From positions 310,001-374,000 of the forward strand of contig NZ_CP014307.1 in NCBI RefSeq assembly GCF_001557535.2: a stretch of 64,000 nt of DNA, written 5' to 3'. Source of the stretch: Burkholderia sp. PAMC 26561 (lineage in GTDB: Bacteria > Pseudomonadota > Gammaproteobacteria > Burkholderiales > Burkholderiaceae). Below the pieces are notes generated by a model, which had not been told where the DNA came from, did not search any database, and saw only the letters and a list, made by a program, of their open reading frames with translations. The first letter of the stretch is position 1; the number at the start of each line of letters is the position of its first letter. Shown piece by piece: positions 9,393 to 18,799 of this stretch. A program made the translations under genes and the position numbers.

Positions 9393-10912
9393 AGATGCCG
9401 CGCGCCCTTGCCCTGACGCCGTTCGTGCTCGCGCTCGCCGCGTGCTTCACCGTCGGCCCTGATTATTCCCTGCCGAAAGACGCTGCCGTCAACGCGCCGT
9501 ACGCGAACGCGCCGCTCGATGGTGCACAAGGCCAGTCGACGGTATCGGCGGGCGCCGTGCCCACGCACTGGTGGCGTCTCTACGACGATCCCGTACTCGA
9601 CGACCTCGTGCAGCAGGCGATGGCATCGAATACGGACCTGCGCGTGGCGGCGGCGAACCTCGGCCGCTCGCGCGCCGCGCTGAGCGTCGCGCAATCGCAG
9701 GGCGGGTTTTCGGGCGGGGCGTCGGCGGCGTTCAAGCGCGCGCAGGAATCCGCCGAACAGTACCTCATCTTCGAAAAGATCCCGGTCGCGAACGAAGGTG
9801 ATGTCGGCATCAACATTTCGTACGAACTCGATCTTTTCGGCACGCTGCGCCGCGGCGTTGAAGCGGCGCAAGCAGACAGCGATGCAACCCAGGCCGCTGC
9901 CGATCTCGCGCGGATCTCGGTCGTGGCCGACGTCGTGCGCGCTTATGTACAGAATTGCTCGGCGGCCGAAGAACTCGTGATTGCGCAAAGGTCGCTGGCG
10001 TTGCAGCGCCAGCGGGTATCGGTATCGCGCAGGTTGCAGCAGGCTGGACGCGGCAACGCGCCCGATGTGACCGCCGGCCAGACGCAGGTCGCCACGCTCA
10101 GCGCGAATATCCCGGTGTACACCGCGCGCCGCAAGATCGCGCAATATCAACTGGCGGCGCTGCTGGCGCGTTCGCCGGAAGACCTGCCCAAGGCCGTGTA
10201 CGCCTGCAACAAGACGCCGACGATCGCACAACCCCTGCCCGTCGGCGATGGCGCCGCCCTGCTGCGCCGCCGCCCCGATGTACGGCAAGCGGAGCGAAGG
10301 CTGGCGGCATCGACCGCGCGCATTGGAGTCGCGACGGGCGCGTTGTATCCGACGGTGAGCATCGGCGCGTCTGCCGGTTTGACCGGCGTGCTGGAAGACC
10401 TCGGCACGCAACCGACCGCGCGCTGGGGCTTTGGTCCGCTGATCAGCTGGACGTTCCCGGTGAATGGCGCACGCGGCCGGATTCACGAAGCGCAATATGG
10501 CGCCGACGCTGCGCTCGCCCAGTTCGATGGTGTCGTGCTCAAGGCGTTGCGCGAGACGCAGTCGAGTCTCGCCACGTATTCCGCCGATTACACCCGCGCC
10601 GACGCGCTGCGGGCCGCGCAGAAATCGGCGGCTGAATCCGCTGATCAGACGCACCGGTTTTTCCTCGCCGGGCGCGAATCGTTTATCGCCGATCTGGATG
10701 CGACTCGCGTGCTGACATCGACGAACGCGCAGTTGTCGGCGGCCGAGGGGCAAGTGGCGATCGATCAGGTGAATTTGTTTCTTGCGCTGGGCGGGGGATG
10801 GGAGATGGGTTCGTCCCCTGATCCCAGCGTTGCTGTGGCGCCCCGCCCGGTCTCTGCTCCCACGAGCGGATCGGGGACACCTCATTTCATAAAGTACGAT
10901 AGCGCCGATTAG
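9389..10912 (+). CDS. NodT-family outer-membrane efflux lipoprotein
   Basis: A 507-residue TolC-like outer-membrane factor. The N-terminus is a lipoprotein signal with lipobox LAAC and Cys19 as the lipidated residue, then the VGPDY start typical of the family. Two OEP repeats follow, with LLRRRPDVRQAERRL as the conserved internal block. ATGA overlap with the HlyD gene shows coupling. It is the last gene of the operon; a hairpin 20 bases downstream probably ends transcription. Confidence 0.93.
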   Translation: MKMPRALALTPFVLALAACFTVGPDYSLPKDAAVNAPYANAPLDGAQGQSTVSAGAVPTHWWRLYDDPVLDDLVQQAMASNTDLRVAAANLGRSRAALSVAQSQGGFSGGASAAFKRAQESAEQYLIFEKIPVANEGDVGINISYELDLFGTLRRGVEAAQADSDATQAAADLARISVVADVVRAYVQNCSAAEELVIAQRSLALQRQRVSVSRRLQQAGRGNAPDVTAGQTQVATLSANIPVYTARRKIAQYQLAALLARSPEDLPKAVYACNKTPTIAQPLPVGDGAALLRRRPDVRQAERRLAASTARIGVATGALYPTVSIGASAGLTGVLEDLGTQPTARWGFGPLISWTFPVNGARGRIHEAQYGADAALAQFDGVVLKALRETQSSLATYSADYTRADALRAAQKSAAESADQTHRFFLAGRESFIADLDATRVLTSTNAQLSAAEGQVAIDQVNLFLALGGGWEMGSSPDPSVAVAPRPVSAPTSGSGTPHFIKYDSAD

Positions 10913-10932
10913 TCTGCTATGGCCGGCCTTGG

Positions 10933-10964
10933 TCTCCTGAATCGATTCGGGAGAAGCCTGTTTT
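10933..10964 (+). terminator. Probable terminator of the FUSC efflux operon
   Basis: A 9-bp stem (TCTCCTGAA at 10933-10941 and TTCGGGAGA at 10946-10954, with one G-T pair) and a TCGA loop. It is followed by AGCCTGTTTT, so the U-tract is displaced and short. Confidence 0.5.
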
Positions 10965-11099
10965 GAAAATCAGCGATCAGTTTGTGCAGTTGGTATTTGC
11001 ACCCATCGGTTACAGTTTGTCCGTTTCGATTACCATGGCTACGTAAATTGGTATATTTTCAAACCATGCTGAGTTCGAAAAAATCTACGTACGCCAACC

Positions 11100-11948
11100 A
11101 TGAGTGAGCCAAACCAGCGAAAACTAAACCAACTTGGGATCTTGCTTCCGGAAGGTTTGCTTGTGGACGCCGAATGGCTGTCCACGAACCACTATTCCAC
11201 GTCTCTTCGCTCCAAGTACGTCGCCGCTGGTTGGCTTGAACAACCCGCGCGCAGGGTTTATCGGCGTCCCCGTGGTCAACTCGGCTGGCAACAGGTCATT
11301 ATCTCTTTGCAAACGCTGCTTGAGCGCCGCCTGATTGTTGGCGGCCGCACGGCCCTCGAGCTGCAAGGCTATGCGCACTATCTTTCGCAAAGTTCTCCCG
11401 AGATCCATCTTCACGGTCCCGCCAGACCGCCGGGATGGCTTTATTCGCTCCCGCTTAAGGAACGATTTGTCTATCACAACAGCGCGCCACTTTTCGGGAA
11501 CGACCTGAGCGTTGTCGAATTTCCCCCTCTTGTCCGGAATGACGAGCTTCCCGCGCGAGATCCCGCCTTATTCCAAGATGCCGGATTGCGCTCGCTTCCA
11601 TGGGGTCAATGGAACTGGCCACTGACAGCCTCGACGCCCGAACGCGCCGTGCTCGAACTTCTCGATGAACTGCCTGGCCACGAAAGTTTTCATCAGACAG
11701 ACATGCTGATGGAAGGATTAAGCAATCTTGCTCCACGACGGCTGCAAGCGCTACTTGATCGATGCCAAAGCGTGAAGGTCAAGCGTCTCTTCTTCTTCTT
11801 TGCGGACCGGCACGGTCATGCATGGCTCAAGCATATCGATCGATCGAAAATCGGGCTTGGTTCGGGCAAGCGGGTGCTGGTAAAGGACGGACGTCTGGAT
11901 TTCACATACCAGATCACCGTTCCCAAAGATCTCGACGAGGTACATTGA
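11100..11948 (+). CDS. AbiEi-family antitoxin / transcriptional regulator
   Basis: A 282-residue protein matching the AbiEi antitoxin family of type IV toxin-antitoxin systems. It has an N-terminal winged-helix domain (GWLEQPARRVYRRPRGQLGW) that binds the operon promoter and a C-terminal domain needed for antitoxicity. The start ATG at 11100 follows an AT-rich stretch. The stop is immediately followed by the AbiEii toxin ATG, the normal abiE order. The family gives phage abortive infection or stabilises mobile regions. Confidence 0.88.
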   Translation: MSEPNQRKLNQLGILLPEGLLVDAEWLSTNHYSTSLRSKYVAAGWLEQPARRVYRRPRGQLGWQQVIISLQTLLERRLIVGGRTALELQGYAHYLSQSSPEIHLHGPARPPGWLYSLPLKERFVYHNSAPLFGNDLSVVEFPPLVRNDELPARDPALFQDAGLRSLPWGQWNWPLTASTPERAVLELLDELPGHESFHQTDMLMEGLSNLAPRRLQALLDRCQSVKVKRLFFFFADRHGHAWLKHIDRSKIGLGSGKRVLVKDGRLDFTYQITVPKDLDEVH

Positions 11949-12911
11949 ATGGCCTTTGCCGATGTTTATCGACGTCAGGTCGAATTACTGATCCGGACCT
12001 TGCCTTCCGTCTCCGCAGAAGAGCATTTCGCGATCAAAGGCGGCACCGCCATCAACCTTTTCGTACGCGATCTGCCACGTCTTTCAGTCGATATCGACTT
12101 GACCTATTTGCCCATTCAGGACCGTCCGGCTTCGCTTGCGGCGATCGATACGGCCATGAAACGGATGGGCGAACGTATTGCCGGGGCTCTCCCTGGAACA
12201 CGCGTTCTATTCGCGCGTTCCAGGGAGGACGTGGTCACCAAACTCGTCGTTCGTCATAACGGTGTACAAATCAAGATAGAAGTGACGCCGGTTCTCAGGG
12301 GGTGCGTGTTTGAACCGGAGATGCGCTCGGTCACACCGAGCGTCGAGGAGGAATTCGGATTTGCCGAGATGCGTGTACTTTCCTTCCCGGACCTTTACGC
12401 GGGCAAGATCGTTGCGGCGCTGGACCGACAGCATCCGCGTGACTTGTTTGATGTGCGCGATCTGCTGGCTAACGAGGGTATCGACGAGTCACTGCGGCGA
12501 GCGTTCCTGATCTACCTGGTCAGCCATGATCGACCGATGGCCGAGATCCTGACCGTTCGACGCAAAGACATCGCGGCTGAGTTTGAGCGAGGTTTTGTCG
12601 GAATGACTCGCGATTCGGTCCAGCTCGAGGAACTCCTGGCGGCGCGGGAAACATTGGTTCGCGAGATGATTGGATCGATGCCAGAGATCCATCGGGAATT
12701 CCTTCTGGCTTTCGAGCGGCAACCCCGCCTGGGATTCCCTCGATTTGCAAGCCGCCGCGGAGTTGCCCGCAGTGCGATGGCGCCAACGCAATCTGAAGAG
12801 TATCGATACGGACAAACGAGCAGCCCTCGTGGCACAGCTCGGAAAGGTTCTGTCATCAACGTGATGGATCGACGCTTCCCCAAGCCTGATCCCGGCGCGC
12901 TTTCCGTGTAA
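11949..12911 (+). CDS. AbiEii/AbiGii-family nucleotidyltransferase toxin, C-terminally frameshifted
   Basis: A 320-codon reading frame whose first 257 residues are a DUF1814 nucleotidyltransferase: FAIKGGTAINLF, then SVDIDL carrying the metal-binding DxD, IKIEVTPV, and DRQHPRDLFDVRDLL. From about 12714 the frame gives an unusual tail. The +1 frame, from GGC at 12718 to a stop at 12864, instead encodes a family-like end (ELPAVRWRQRNL, DKRAALVAQLGKVL). A 2-base deletion (or 1-base insertion) near 12714-12720 therefore replaced about 48 C-terminal residues with an unrelated 63-residue tail. Catalytic residues remain, so the activity is uncertain. Confidence 0.88.
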   Translation: MAFADVYRRQVELLIRTLPSVSAEEHFAIKGGTAINLFVRDLPRLSVDIDLTYLPIQDRPASLAAIDTAMKRMGERIAGALPGTRVLFARSREDVVTKLVVRHNGVQIKIEVTPVLRGCVFEPEMRSVTPSVEEEFGFAEMRVLSFPDLYAGKIVAALDRQHPRDLFDVRDLLANEGIDESLRRAFLIYLVSHDRPMAEILTVRRKDIAAEFERGFVGMTRDSVQLEELLAARETLVREMIGSMPEIHREFLLAFERQPRLGFPRFASRRGVARSAMAPTQSEEYRYGQTSSPRGTARKGSVINVMDRRFPKPDPGALSV

Positions 12912-12943
12912 CCTTGAGCGCTCCCTGACCCCGACGTTCAACC

Positions 12944-13528
12944 ATGCGACGCATTCCCCAGCAAGAACGCGCCGAGAAGCGCATGCAGGACATGCTCGCG
13001 GCCGCCGGCACCGTCATCGCCGAACGCGGCCTCGAAGCCGCCACCATGACCGGGATCGCCGCACGCGCGGGGGTATCGATTGGTGCGGTCTACCAGTATT
13101 TCCCGAACAAGGACGCGCTCGCCATCGCGCTGCGCACCGAGTATGGCGCGCTCATGGACGAACGCTGGAGCGCGCTCGCCGGGCATGCACGCACCGCCAG
13201 CACGCCCGAGCTCGCCGGGCGGCTGATCGACCTGATGACAGGGTTTATCGGCGACCATCCGGCTTATCTGGCGTTATCGGCGGCGTCCACACCCACCAAT
13301 CGCAGCGACGACGACCGCAGCCGCCTGCGGCAACGCTTCGCGGAACTGTTCGCGCACCGGCGCACAGACCTGGCGCCGGCCGACGCACTGCGCGTCGCCG
13401 AGGTGCTTCTGCAGATCGTGAAGGGCCTTCCGCCGCTCTACATGGCCGCGAAACCGAAGGAACGGCGTCTTCTCATCGACGAATACAAGACCGCCGTGAC
13501 GGCGTATCTCACCGCGCGCCTGAACTAG
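12944..13528 (+). CDS. TetR-family transcriptional regulator
   Basis: A 194-residue TetR regulator. The helix-turn-helix is in the first 50 residues (TMTGIAARAGVSIGAVYQYF), and the rest is a helical ligand-binding domain. It lies 32 bases after the toxin reading frame and 120 bases before the metallopeptidase gene, all on the same strand. The target and ligand are not evident. Confidence 0.92.
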   Translation: MRRIPQQERAEKRMQDMLAAAGTVIAERGLEAATMTGIAARAGVSIGAVYQYFPNKDALAIALRTEYGALMDERWSALAGHARTASTPELAGRLIDLMTGFIGDHPAYLALSAASTPTNRSDDDRSRLRQRFAELFAHRRTDLAPADALRVAEVLLQIVKGLPPLYMAAKPKERRLLIDEYKTAVTAYLTARLN

Positions 13529-13648
13529 CGGCATGCAGGTTGCTGCGCAATAAGGTGTACGCTCGCCGAACCGCCACATTTTGCGCATGTTCCAGGCTTG
13601 ACCGGGACTTGTGTCACGCACATCGCGCGCACTCCGACCTCCGGGCTC

Positions 13649-14716
13649 ATGAAAACTTTCCATTGCAATCACTGCAATCAGTTGGTGTTCTTCGAGAACT
13701 TCCGCTGCGAACGCTGCGAGTCCCTGCTGGGTTTCATTCCCGAACTCGCCGAAATCAGCGCGTTCGAAGACGCGGGCGACGGCCTCTGGCGCAGCCGCCA
13801 CCCCGAACGCGGCGACGCGGGCCTGTACAAGCCGTGTCACAACTACGCCGTCGAAAAAGTTTGCAACTGGATGGTGCCGGCCGATTCACGCGATCCCCTC
13901 TGCCACGCATGCCGCCTGACCCACACCATTCCGAACCTCGGCGTGCCCAATCGTCGCTACTACTGGTTCCGGCTGGAAGCGGCAAAGCGGCGCCTGCTCT
14001 ACACGCTCGGCGCGCTCGGACTTCGCGTGGACTCCCGCCAAGACAATCCGAAGACGGGGCTGCAGTTCGAATTCATGGAGGATGGCCGGGGCAAACGCGT
14101 GCTGACGGGCCACGACAACGGCCTGATCACGATGAACATCGCCGAGGCCGACGATGCCCAGCGCGAACGCGCCCGCCTCGCGATGGGCGAGCCCTACCGT
14201 ACCTTGCTGGGGCATTTCCGGCATGAGATCGGCCACTACTATTTCGACCGGCTGATCGCGGATACGCCGTGGATCGACAGTTTCCGGATGCTGTTCGGCG
14301 ACGAACGCGCGAGTTACAGCGGAGCGCTCGCGCGCCACTACAAGGAAGGTCCGCCGCCGGACTGGAACAAGTCGTTCGTGAGCGGCTACGCGACCACGCA
14401 CGCGTGGGAAGACTGGGCGGAGACATGGGCGCATTACCTGCACATCTTCGACACCATCGATACCGCCCGTGCTTGCGGCGTAGCCCTCGCGCCATTGAAC
14501 ACGCTCGATCCCACGCTCGTGGCGCAGCCGCCCGTCGGCGAAGCGACCTTCGACCACCTGATGCACCAGTGGTTTCCGCTCACCTATGCGCTAAACAGCC
14601 TGAATCGCAGTCTCGGCATGCCCGACGCGTACCCGTTCGCGCTCGCGCCGCCGGTGGTCGAAAAGCTGCGCTTCGTGCATCGCGTGATCGCGGCCGCGGG
14701 GCAAGTCCAGCAATAA
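13649..14716 (+). CDS. Zinc-ribbon putative zincin-like metallopeptidase
   Basis: A 355-residue cytosolic protein (no signal peptide). The N-terminus is a zinc ribbon with CNHCNQ and CERCE pairs plus CHACRLTH further on. The C-terminal half carries HEIGH, a canonical HExxH zincin motif, followed by WIDSFRMLFGDERASY. This is the layout of the family annotated as zinc-ribbon plus putative zinc-binding metallopeptidase. I chose ATG 13649 because the zinc ribbon begins 4 residues later; the longer start at 13598 adds a poor leader. The substrate is unknown. Confidence 0.88.
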   Translation: MKTFHCNHCNQLVFFENFRCERCESLLGFIPELAEISAFEDAGDGLWRSRHPERGDAGLYKPCHNYAVEKVCNWMVPADSRDPLCHACRLTHTIPNLGVPNRRYYWFRLEAAKRRLLYTLGALGLRVDSRQDNPKTGLQFEFMEDGRGKRVLTGHDNGLITMNIAEADDAQRERARLAMGEPYRTLLGHFRHEIGHYYFDRLIADTPWIDSFRMLFGDERASYSGALARHYKEGPPPDWNKSFVSGYATTHAWEDWAETWAHYLHIFDTIDTARACGVALAPLNTLDPTLVAQPPVGEATFDHLMHQWFPLTYALNSLNRSLGMPDAYPFALAPPVVEKLRFVHRVIAAAGQVQQ

Positions 14717-14721
14717 ACTTC

Positions 14722-16077
14722 CTACGCCACGGCTTTGAGGGCTGCCGGGCTCGCACTGTACGAAGCCGGTTGCCCGCCGTGCAACGATACCTTCGACGTC
14801 TCCGGCAACATCATCCCGCCAATCAGGCCCATCACCGAAATAACGATCAGGTACAGCGCCGGCGACATGTTGTTGCCGGTCGTCGTGATCAGCCACGTGG
14901 CGACGAGCGGCGCGGTGCCGCCGAAGATCGTGTAAGCGAGGTTATAGGTGATGGCTGAAGCGGTGTAGCGTGTGCGCGTCGGGAATATTTCGGACAACAA
15001 AGGTGCGGTCACCACGCCCGACAACACTGCGCCGATCGCCAGCAGTCCTACCCCCAGCACCGACGGCAGGAACTGCCCTGAACTGCCAAGCGAAAACGAT
15101 GGATATACGGTCGCGATCAAAATCACGCACGTCGTCAGCACGGTTTTCCTGCGTCCAACGAAGTCTGAATACAAACCTGCGAGCGGGCACAGCGCAGCCG
15201 CGAAAAACAGCGCAATCACCGTAATCAGCAAGGATGTCGCGCGATTCAGATGGCCGGCGACCTGCAGGTAAGTCGCGAAGTACGTCGTGAACATATAAAA
15301 CGACAACGCCGTCACGGAGATGAACGCGCCCAGCTTCAGGATGCCTGCCGCCTGCGTGCGCAGCGTATCGCGTAATGGCGCGTGCGCCACGGCGTGCTCG
15401 CCCTCGAGCGCACGGAACGCCGGCGTTTCGTTGAGATTCATCCGCAGATAAAGCCCGATCAAGCCGATCGGTGCGGCCGCCAGGAATGGCACGCGCCAGC
15501 CCCACGAACTCATGGCATCGGCGGACAGCGAGGCATCGAGCGCGTAGGCCACGACCGCGGCGACCGCGAAAGAAGAAAACGTCGAGACCGGCACGAAACT
15601 GCCATATCGCGCACGCTTGTGCTGCGGCGCGTGTTCCATCACGTAGGCGCAGGCACCGGCGTATTCGCCGCCCGCCGAGAAGCCCTGCACGCAGCGGATC
15701 ACCGTCAAGAGCAGCGGCGCGAATGCGCCGACGGCGGCGTAAGTCGGCAATAAACCGATCAATGTCGTCGCGCCCGCCATCAGCAAAATAGTCAGCGCCA
15801 GCGTGCGCTTGCGGCCGATCCGGTCGCCGATCACGCCGAACACAATTCCGCCGAGCGGCCTGAACGCAAACGCCACGGCGAACACGGCAAAGGTCTTGAG
15901 CAATCCGACAGCGGGGTCTCCGCTCGGAAAAAACTCGCGTGTGAGGATGGTCGCGAGAAAGCCGTACGCGGCGAAATCGAACCATTCGACGAAGTTGCCG
16001 ATCGACGCCGCGAGAATCACTTTGCGCAGCGTTTTCAGATCGACTTCGGGAGGCGCGGCTTCCAATGTTCTCGACAT
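14722..16077 (-). CDS. MHS-family (metabolite:H+ symporter) MFS transporter
   Basis: A 451-residue major facilitator with 12 predicted helices. Signatures of the MHS family (ShiA, ProP, CitA-like) are present: IGNFVEWFDFAAYGFLAT near the start and GDRIGRKRTLALTI after helix 2. The start is supported by GGGAG about 8 bases upstream. Substrates in this family include organic acids, proline/betaine and shikimate, and the sequence does not say which. It converges with the metallopeptidase gene (5 bases between stops). Confidence 0.92.
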   Translation of the reverse strand: MSRTLEAAPPEVDLKTLRKVILAASIGNFVEWFDFAAYGFLATILTREFFPSGDPAVGLLKTFAVFAVAFAFRPLGGIVFGVIGDRIGRKRTLALTILLMAGATTLIGLLPTYAAVGAFAPLLLTVIRCVQGFSAGGEYAGACAYVMEHAPQHKRARYGSFVPVSTFSSFAVAAVVAYALDASLSADAMSSWGWRVPFLAAAPIGLIGLYLRMNLNETPAFRALEGEHAVAHAPLRDTLRTQAAGILKLGAFISVTALSFYMFTTYFATYLQVAGHLNRATSLLITVIALFFAAALCPLAGLYSDFVGRRKTVLTTCVILIATVYPSFSLGSSGQFLPSVLGVGLLAIGAVLSGVVTAPLLSEIFPTRTRYTASAITYNLAYTIFGGTAPLVATWLITTTGNNMSPALYLIVISVMGLIGGMMLPETSKVSLHGGQPASYSASPAALKAVA

Positions 16078-16211
16078 TCGATGACTCCCGGATAAAGGAC
16101 TGGCCTTGGCTGTTTGTTGGATTGATGGGTCCCCTTTGAGTAGATGCGACCATAAACCAGACTCCTAGAACGATCGCGTCATAGTGGTAGGACCCAGGCG
16201 ACACGAACACC

Positions 16212-16496
16212 ATGCCGTCCTTTGCCGTCTCCTCGCAATCTGCACGAGTTCGAAGTACGCCAGTCATTGGTATCGATGACAGCGATGGTTCCGCCGTCGA
16301 CCAGGCGCTGGAACTGACCGGTGGTGAAGGCGCTGACCGGGGCTGCGAATGCGTGGGTTATCAATGCAGTTGCAAGGGCCATGAAGTCCCGATCATCTCG
16401 CACGAATTGCCGCTCGACGAGGCGCCCGAAGCGTACAAGCACTTCGACGCACGCGGCAACGGCTGGACCAAGGTCATATTGAAGCCGGCTGCATAA
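16212..16496 (+). pseudogene. Relic of a formaldehyde-dehydrogenase-type zinc alcohol dehydrogenase
   Basis: The frame encodes VIGIDDSDGSAVDQALEL, then TGGEGADRGCECVGYQC and GHEV, which match the cofactor-domain part of glutathione-independent formaldehyde dehydrogenase-like enzymes (about 380-400 residues). It then jumps directly to SHELPLDEAPEAYKHFDARG and WTKVILKP, the C-terminal end of the same family. The N-terminal catalytic half is absent, and about 80-90 residues are missing between the two blocks. The first 15 or so codons from 16212 are probably not part of the original gene. This is a deletion remnant, not a functional enzyme. Confidence 0.75.
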
Positions 16497-16525
16497 GCAT
16501 CGGGAGCGCCACTGACCGCGCTCCC

Positions 16526-16927
16526 TCAGCCTTTTTTGAGTCCCGCCGATTTGAACGTCCCTTGCGCGCTCGCGATCAGGATCTTGTCGTCCACCCACGC
16601 CTCGCCGCGTGAGAAGAAAATGCTGCGGCCCTGTCTTTCGATGAAGCCCTTCGCCGTCACGCTTTCACCCAGCCCCGTATCCAGGTAATTGACCGTCAGC
16701 GACAACGTGAAGCCGTGCCTGGCAGGTTCTTCCTCGGGTGCATACAAGCCGGCGTAACCGCAGGCGGCATCGAGCAGCGTCGCCACCACCCCGCCCTGCA
16801 ACACACCGCGCCGGTTCAGGTGCTTCGGCTGGATCGGCATACGGAATTCGGCGTAACCTTCCTTCCAGCCTACATGCCGAGCATCGAGGTATTCGAGGAA
16901 AGGATTGTCGAGGACGAGATTGGACAT
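16526..16927 (-). CDS. PaaI-family hotdog thioesterase
   Basis: A 133-residue hotdog-fold protein. HLNRRGVLQGGVVATLLDAA is the conserved helix region of PaaI/YbgC-type acyl-CoA thioesterases. ATG 16927 is preferred over the longer frame to 17053 because AAAGGAG sits 11 bases ahead and the longer N-terminus is unlike the family. Such enzymes hydrolyse acyl- or phenylacetyl-CoA esters. No pathway genes adjoin it. Confidence 0.88.
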   Translation of the reverse strand: MSNLVLDNPFLEYLDARHVGWKEGYAEFRMPIQPKHLNRRGVLQGGVVATLLDAACGYAGLYAPEEEPARHGFTLSLTVNYLDTGLGESVTAKGFIERQGRSIFFSRGEAWVDDKILIASAQGTFKSAGLKKG

Positions 16928-17279
16928 CGGGAAAAGATCTCCTTTGCCGACCGGAGTTATCGCCGCAGCACTTAGTCCGGTCTCGTGAATCTTGATAGGA
17001 TCGACCGGAAAAAAAGCTAACTTCGATCCCGGCCGGAACATTGATTCGATCACTATAACCAGGCCACGGCGAAGTCGTTGGCCTGCAGGCTATCCCCTGG
17101 CAAGCCTGTCCATCTTTGCGGGAGCGGCGAGATGTACGCGTGCGCAAACTGAATCGACGTCCGATAAAGCGCTCAGGCAATCGCCTGCGGTTTATAGCCG
17201 CCCAACTACTGCTCTGCGACCAGCTCCGGATAGCGACGTCTATTTCGCACCGCGTTCAAACCGGTCTGAGCCCGTGCGG
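16928..17279. other. Intergenic region with no recognised gene
   Basis: About 350 bases between the start of the thioesterase gene and the end of the fimbrial gene. Apart from the thioesterase ribosome-binding site, I see no coding frame with family features and no strong repeat. Confidence 0.5.
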
Positions 17280-18419
17280 CTATTGGTACGACATCGTGAA
17301 TGTAGCCAATGCCTTGATCGATCCGGCCGTGACGTTTCCGGTACGAATGTACTGCGCCGTTAAAGGCAGCACGAGCACGCCGTTCGGCGAAGCACCGATC
17401 AACCACTGATTCGGCACATTCGGCCCCGCCGCATCCGGACCGAAACTTACCGGCGTGCCCTTGTCCCTGAGGACCTGTACACCAACGCCCTTGGCCGTCG
17501 ATTCAGACGCGAGGTTAAGCACGTTCGAACGGTTCGACGGATCGACTGCGTCGGTGATGACTATGGAAACTTGTGCGCCGGTTGCACAGGCAAAGCTGAG
17601 GTTGAACGATTGAGCGCCGGCCGTGGTTCCCAGGCCGCCTGAAAATCCGCGTACGGATACGGTGGGGAGCGCAACGACCGGAGCGTCGGTCTGTACTGAA
17701 CAGGTGGCAGTGCTGAGCGTGCCGCTTGCCGTGCCCGTATAAAGCGAACCAAACTGGTAACTATTGCCAGGACTGTCTGAGTGCTGATAGGTGATCGTGA
17801 CGGTCGGGATTGTTAAAAGGCTCGATGCTCCCGCGGCGACAGGACCGGTCGTCACGAGACTGACGACACTTGCGATATCGATATTTACATAAGGTCCACC
17901 GACCGGCGTGTTGACGGGACAGGTCAGCCTGACCTCTCCTTTGTCCAGCGTGGCATTAACCGCATTGCACGCCGGTGCGTTGAACGCAAAGCGAACACCC
18001 AGGCCTGGGACGTTGGTCGCATAGACATCACTAAACCCTGATGCCAGCGACGCGGTCGTCTTAAAAATGGCGTATTCGTCGGCTGAAGTCGAGACGGGCG
18101 CAGACGAAAGAAGCCTGCACGGTATCTGAAACGCATCCGGTGCCAGCGTCTTGACCGTGGCCCCCACAGCAGGCGACGCCGGGACCGAAATGGTTCCTGC
18201 GGCAAGCACTTTGCTTACGTTCACCGGGTAAGTGCATGTCAGGCTGGCGCGTGCGGACGTCGCGCTGAAGACAATGCACGCTGTAAGCGCAATGAAGAAA
18301 AGGTGCCTGCTGAAAGAGGTCTGGATGCCCCAATCGATAGCAAAAAAGCGGTTGTTCGCCGAGCGGTCGGTGCTGCTAGTGGCAGATGAAACGAATGCGG
18401 TTTTTGGCCACATAAACAT
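17280..18419 (-). CDS. Orphan type-1-fimbria-like adhesin/tip protein
   Basis: A 379-residue exported protein. A hydrophobic signal (HLFFIALTACIVFSATSARA) is preceded by an unusually long N-region of about 38 residues. The mature part begins LTCTYPVNVSKVLAAGTI, has paired cysteines, and ends ALATFTMSYQ, a beta-strand tail typical of chaperone-usher fimbrial subunits. The two-part layout suggests an adhesin rather than a major pilin. The start at 18419 has AAGGG five bases ahead. No chaperone, usher or pilin gene is nearby, so it may be a solitary remnant or be served by a distant cluster. Confidence 0.72.
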   Translation of the reverse strand: MFMWPKTAFVSSATSSTDRSANNRFFAIDWGIQTSFSRHLFFIALTACIVFSATSARASLTCTYPVNVSKVLAAGTISVPASPAVGATVKTLAPDAFQIPCRLLSSAPVSTSADEYAIFKTTASLASGFSDVYATNVPGLGVRFAFNAPACNAVNATLDKGEVRLTCPVNTPVGGPYVNIDIASVVSLVTTGPVAAGASSLLTIPTVTITYQHSDSPGNSYQFGSLYTGTASGTLSTATCSVQTDAPVVALPTVSVRGFSGGLGTTAGAQSFNLSFACATGAQVSIVITDAVDPSNRSNVLNLASESTAKGVGVQVLRDKGTPVSFGPDAAGPNVPNQWLIGASPNGVLVLPLTAQYIRTGNVTAGSIKALATFTMSYQ

Positions 18420-18799
18420 TGAAGCCCTTCAGGTAGCAGGTCAATATGTAAGCCGGAATCAAGCCGATGTGCAGTCCGGCCTTGGCGCACCGAGGCACTG
18501 AGGCACCGACACCCTACCGACCGCGTGCCATGACCGTCCACCTCGAAATTGACAACAGCAGTCTTCCAACAAAACGCTTGATTAACATGAGTTGTTCGCG
18601 CCTGAGCCCGTTTGGTTTGTCGCTGTCATGAGTCCAAAGCACGGACCGTTTCTTGTTTGGAAACGGTAATGGAAAAATTGGCAATTCTCGACTTGGTGTG
18701 TGGACGGCATGATGAGCATCCGAGACCTTGCGGCGCTCAAACGTGGCGATGCCACGCCTCAGCTACCAGCGGCATCGCACGAAAACAGGAACCACTGCC
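18420..18799. other. Intergenic region upstream of HMG-CoA lyase gene
   Basis: 380 bases between divergent genes. It should hold promoters for both. An ATTGACAACAG stretch near 18548 offers a TTGACA hexamer, but I could not pair it with a clear -10 box. No coding frame is supported. Confidence 0.45.

Noticed and set aside
8873..10885. A 670-codon minus-strand open frame opposite the HlyD and NodT genes
   Set aside because: It spans two well-supported coupled genes, has no family features and is very rich in arginine.
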